Positions 61,789-64,000 of a DNA stretch of 64,000 bases are shown here, piece after piece. This stretch comes from Kryptolebias marmoratus. Its lineage: Eukaryota; Chordata; Actinopteri; Cyprinodontiformes; Rivulidae. Made by a program: the position numbers and the translations under genes. Under the pieces are notes generated by a model. It worked only from the letters and a program-made list of their open reading frames with translations. It was not told where the DNA came from and ran no database searches. The stretch lies in assembly GCF_001649575.2 (NCBI RefSeq), contig NC_051449.1:16481458-16545457 (forward strand), in the 5' to 3' direction. The number at the start of each line of letters is the position of its first letter. Position 1 is the stretch's first letter.

Positions 61789-62030
61789 AAATAGCAAATT
61801 CTCCTGCAGACTTCTAGATATGTCTTCCAGATTTAATAGTCCAGATGTAGAAGTGTCTGGAGACTACTGCAGAATGACAGCTCGCCAACCCGGTGAGCAT
61901 TTAAATCCACCCATCACACAAAATCAGCTCAGAGAGTGGGGTCTCTTTCATGCTGTACATCCCCACTGCAGGACAGAGAAGTCTGGGAATGCCTGCTGAA
62001 TTCCTCAGGTCGCTCCGAGCGCCGCAGGCT
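61789..62030 (-). other. crispld1: Probable untranslated first exon of crispld1
   Basis: Ends at a strong donor (TTT|GTGAGTATT) that faces the acceptor at 61367, and begins about 25-30 nt below a TATA box. The intervening 422-bp intron has normal ends. The exact start is inferred, and no long frame opens in it. Confidence 0.55.
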
Positions 62031-62055
62031 GCACAGAATCGCTGCTCATTTTTGC

Positions 62056-62083
62056 GCTTTTATACAAATTTGCCCCTAGCAAC
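62056..62083 (-). promoter_or_regulatory. crispld1: crispld1 core promoter: TATA box and X-box-like element
   Basis: TATAAAAGC at 62056-62064 on the minus strand. Immediately upstream at 62069-62083 is GTTGCTAGGGGCAAA, which fits the RFX X-box pattern in 10 of 12 defined positions with a 3-nt spacer. A GGCGTGG GC/CACCC-type box lies just beyond, near 62090-62100. Regulation by RFX factors is inference only. Confidence 0.5.
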
Positions 62084-62609
62084 GCTGTGGACCACGCCTC
62101 TCCAGCCCACCCTTGCTCCCCCTCACCTTCCACACTAAAACACACACACACACTCACACAGGCTGTTGGGACTTCAGGGCTAATTTATTTGTAGAGGAAT
62201 CTGATCCTGCAAGAAGTGACATGAAGGTAAACGGGTGGATGTTTTGATGGCAGCCCACGCTTGTTACTAATATTGCACACTTTGCTGAGTCCAAGTTTTG
62301 TATTTGACGGGAAGACAAGATGAACACTGCTCAGTAGAAGATGACTAGATCCTTCTACAGTGCTTGATACATCAGTTACAGATGTTTCCTCTTTTGGTAA
62401 TTAGTCTTCACAGGTAGCTGCAAAATAAAGTTCCAAACATAGATTCATTCATTAAGTGGTGTATTCCCTGTGTTGAGGTTTTTGTTTTTCGTCACTGTGT
62501 GTGAGAACTACTGCCGGCAGGGTGGCCAGCATTTCCCCTGCAAAGCGACCACAAAGCACTGATTCATCTGCTTCGACACACACAAGCACATTTGTGAGGT
62601 TTTGTGTAT

Positions 62610-62611
<2 letters not shown>

Positions 62612-62645
<34 letters not shown>
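62612..62645. repeat. (GT)n microsatellite
   Basis: 34 nt of GT repeats upstream of crispld1. Confidence 0.95.
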
Positions 62646-62650
<5 letters not shown>

Positions 62651-63186
62651 GGAGGGGGTGTGTTCTGTCTCCCACCGCTCTTTGCCTCTAACATGTTCTG
62701 TTCTTTCTGTCCATTTGCACAGGATATAAGATTTCTTTTGAAATATCAATGCAGTGTTCAGATAGCTCAAAGCTATTATACTTTACTTGTGCTAAAAAGG
62801 AAGCTAATTGTAAAATGTCTGAAAGAAAAAAAGAAAGATGACAAAACAACTACTGACCTGAAATTCTAACACACATCAACTTTCTTCTAAAAATCTCAAT
62901 AGTAATTTGGGTCTTACTTTTGTAATAATCTAAGATGATAAAACAATCATTTTTTGATGTATGGACTGTCTAAGAAGTGAAGTTATCATATTGTGAGAAT
63001 CTCCTACTGGCTCATAGATAATCGTAAGTAGCAAATCAATTTCCTAGGGTTTATAGTGTTTTGGAGAGACAATATGACAAGTTAAAGAGACCCTTTACTT
63101 TCAGTTTTGAAGAGAAAATCTTGGGCCCAGATACAGTAAGGCAATGGAAGCTTGGTTGCACTGGGGTGATTTGAGAGTATATACAG

Positions 63187-63391
63187 CAGGGGTCTCCAAT
63201 CCTGGTTTTCGAGAGCCACTATCCTGCATTTGTTACTTGTTTCCCTGCTCCAACACACCTGATTCGGTGGTTAAATGACCTCTTCATATTCTGCAGAAGC
63301 CTGTTAATCACCCATTGATTTAAATCAGGTGTGTTGGAGCAGAAAAACAAGTAGGATAGTGGCCCTCGAGGACCAGGATTGGAGACCACTG
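63187..63391. mobile_element. Palindromic hAT-like MITE, copy 2
   Basis: Second copy of the element at 46188, 205 bp, with ends CAGGGGTCTCCAATCCTGG and CAGTGGTCTCCAATCCTGG (inverted). The flanking 8-mers atatacag and gtgtacag agree at 6 of 8 positions, as expected for an ageing hAT-type 8-bp target duplication. Confidence 0.82.
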
Positions 63392-64000
63392 GTGTACAGG
63401 AAGTCCTACATAAGAGACATAAAGTCTATTTTTTCATGTATAAACTCTATTAAAAAAATGTAAAGATCGCTAAACTAAAGAGTTTATTTTGATGAATTTT
63501 GTGAAGTTAAACAGCTCAAATGTTAGTGTGTGTGATCATAATCCTTTAAGTAGAACAATAGGTGGTCAAACCTACAAGAACCATTAAACTTAAACTGAAA
63601 CTAAAAAAACTTTTAGAGGTTTCAAAATGACACTTCACTCATGTAAAGACAGATTTCCTGACCTGTTTAAACTTTGGATGAACTATGGCCGAGCTACAGA
63701 GCTCCAAAGAGTGCTGGGTTTTCTCATATATTTGGCTAAAATCCCATTATTGTCGTGAATGTGGAATTTTTTTTACAGTTTTAATCAATTTTATTTATGT
63801 TGTGTGCCGTATGACTCCCAAAGCTCATGGCACTCTATTGCTGATCAAGCCACAGGTTTTAATAAATTTTTGGTATGTTTTTTGGGGGAGAAGAGCAAAT
63901 CAGAAATTGTGTCAGTGTTAATGGCTGAAAAGTAATGAATATGCTTCAGCCTCTATGCATTAGCACCCAAAAAAATAGAAAAAAAGTACAAGCATGACAC

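Larger units (their letters stand above)
62100..64000. other. Upstream flank of crispld1
   Basis: C-rich at 62090-62160 on the plus strand, then the GT microsatellite at 62612 and the MITE at 63187. No gene recognised up to the window end. Confidence 0.6.

Overview
This is vertebrate nuclear DNA, almost certainly from a teleost (ray-finned) fish. The evidence is split genes with GT-AG introns, AT-rich introns and intergenic DNA full of homopolymers and CA/TA microsatellites, and fish-type repeats (Tc1 transposon, L2-like and RTE/Rex-like LINE ends, hAT-like palindromic MITEs). Nothing bacterial, viral or plasmid-like was seen, and no CRISPR array, rRNA or tRNA gene. One assembly gap (29 N) lies at 13477-13505.

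Three protein genes were found, all on the minus strand. (1) crispld1-like, 51419-61329, is a complete secreted CAP/LCCL-domain protein of 511 residues in 14 coding exons. A probable untranslated first exon lies at 61789-62030 behind a TATA box. (2) slc12a7-like, 17544-40186, is a complete K-Cl cotransporter (KCC4) of 1064 residues in 25 coding exons. All exon junctions were read by hand and every phase joins. (3) A 5' piece of an unidentified secreted or membrane protein lies at 11957-12490: an untranslated exon and a signal-peptide exon. Its other exons were not found, so they lie further left, probably outside the window.

Layout: 1-11956 is gene-poor DNA downstream of the signal-peptide exon, holding an L2-like fossil (about 4003-4450) and a decayed LINE end (about 9290-9735). 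12491-15732 is intergenic with a minisatellite and the gap. 15733-17543 is the probable 3' UTR of slc12a7. 17544-40186 is slc12a7, whose 7.6-kb first intron holds a dead Tc1 transposon. 40187-41040 is its likely promoter and leader. 41040-51300 is intergenic with several repeats. 51419-62030 is crispld1, and 62070-64000 is its upstream flank.

The two complete genes have no known shared pathway: KCC4 exports K+ and Cl- across the plasma membrane, whereas CRISPLD1 is an extracellular protein. The points most worth a second look are two U12-type (minor spliceosome) introns in slc12a7, loss of most of the conserved extracellular-loop cysteines in the encoded transporter, a C-tract plus CA-repeat just inside a splice donor, a recent LINE insertion with a perfect 13-bp target duplication, and the orphan signal-peptide exon. 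I found no convincing new biological system.
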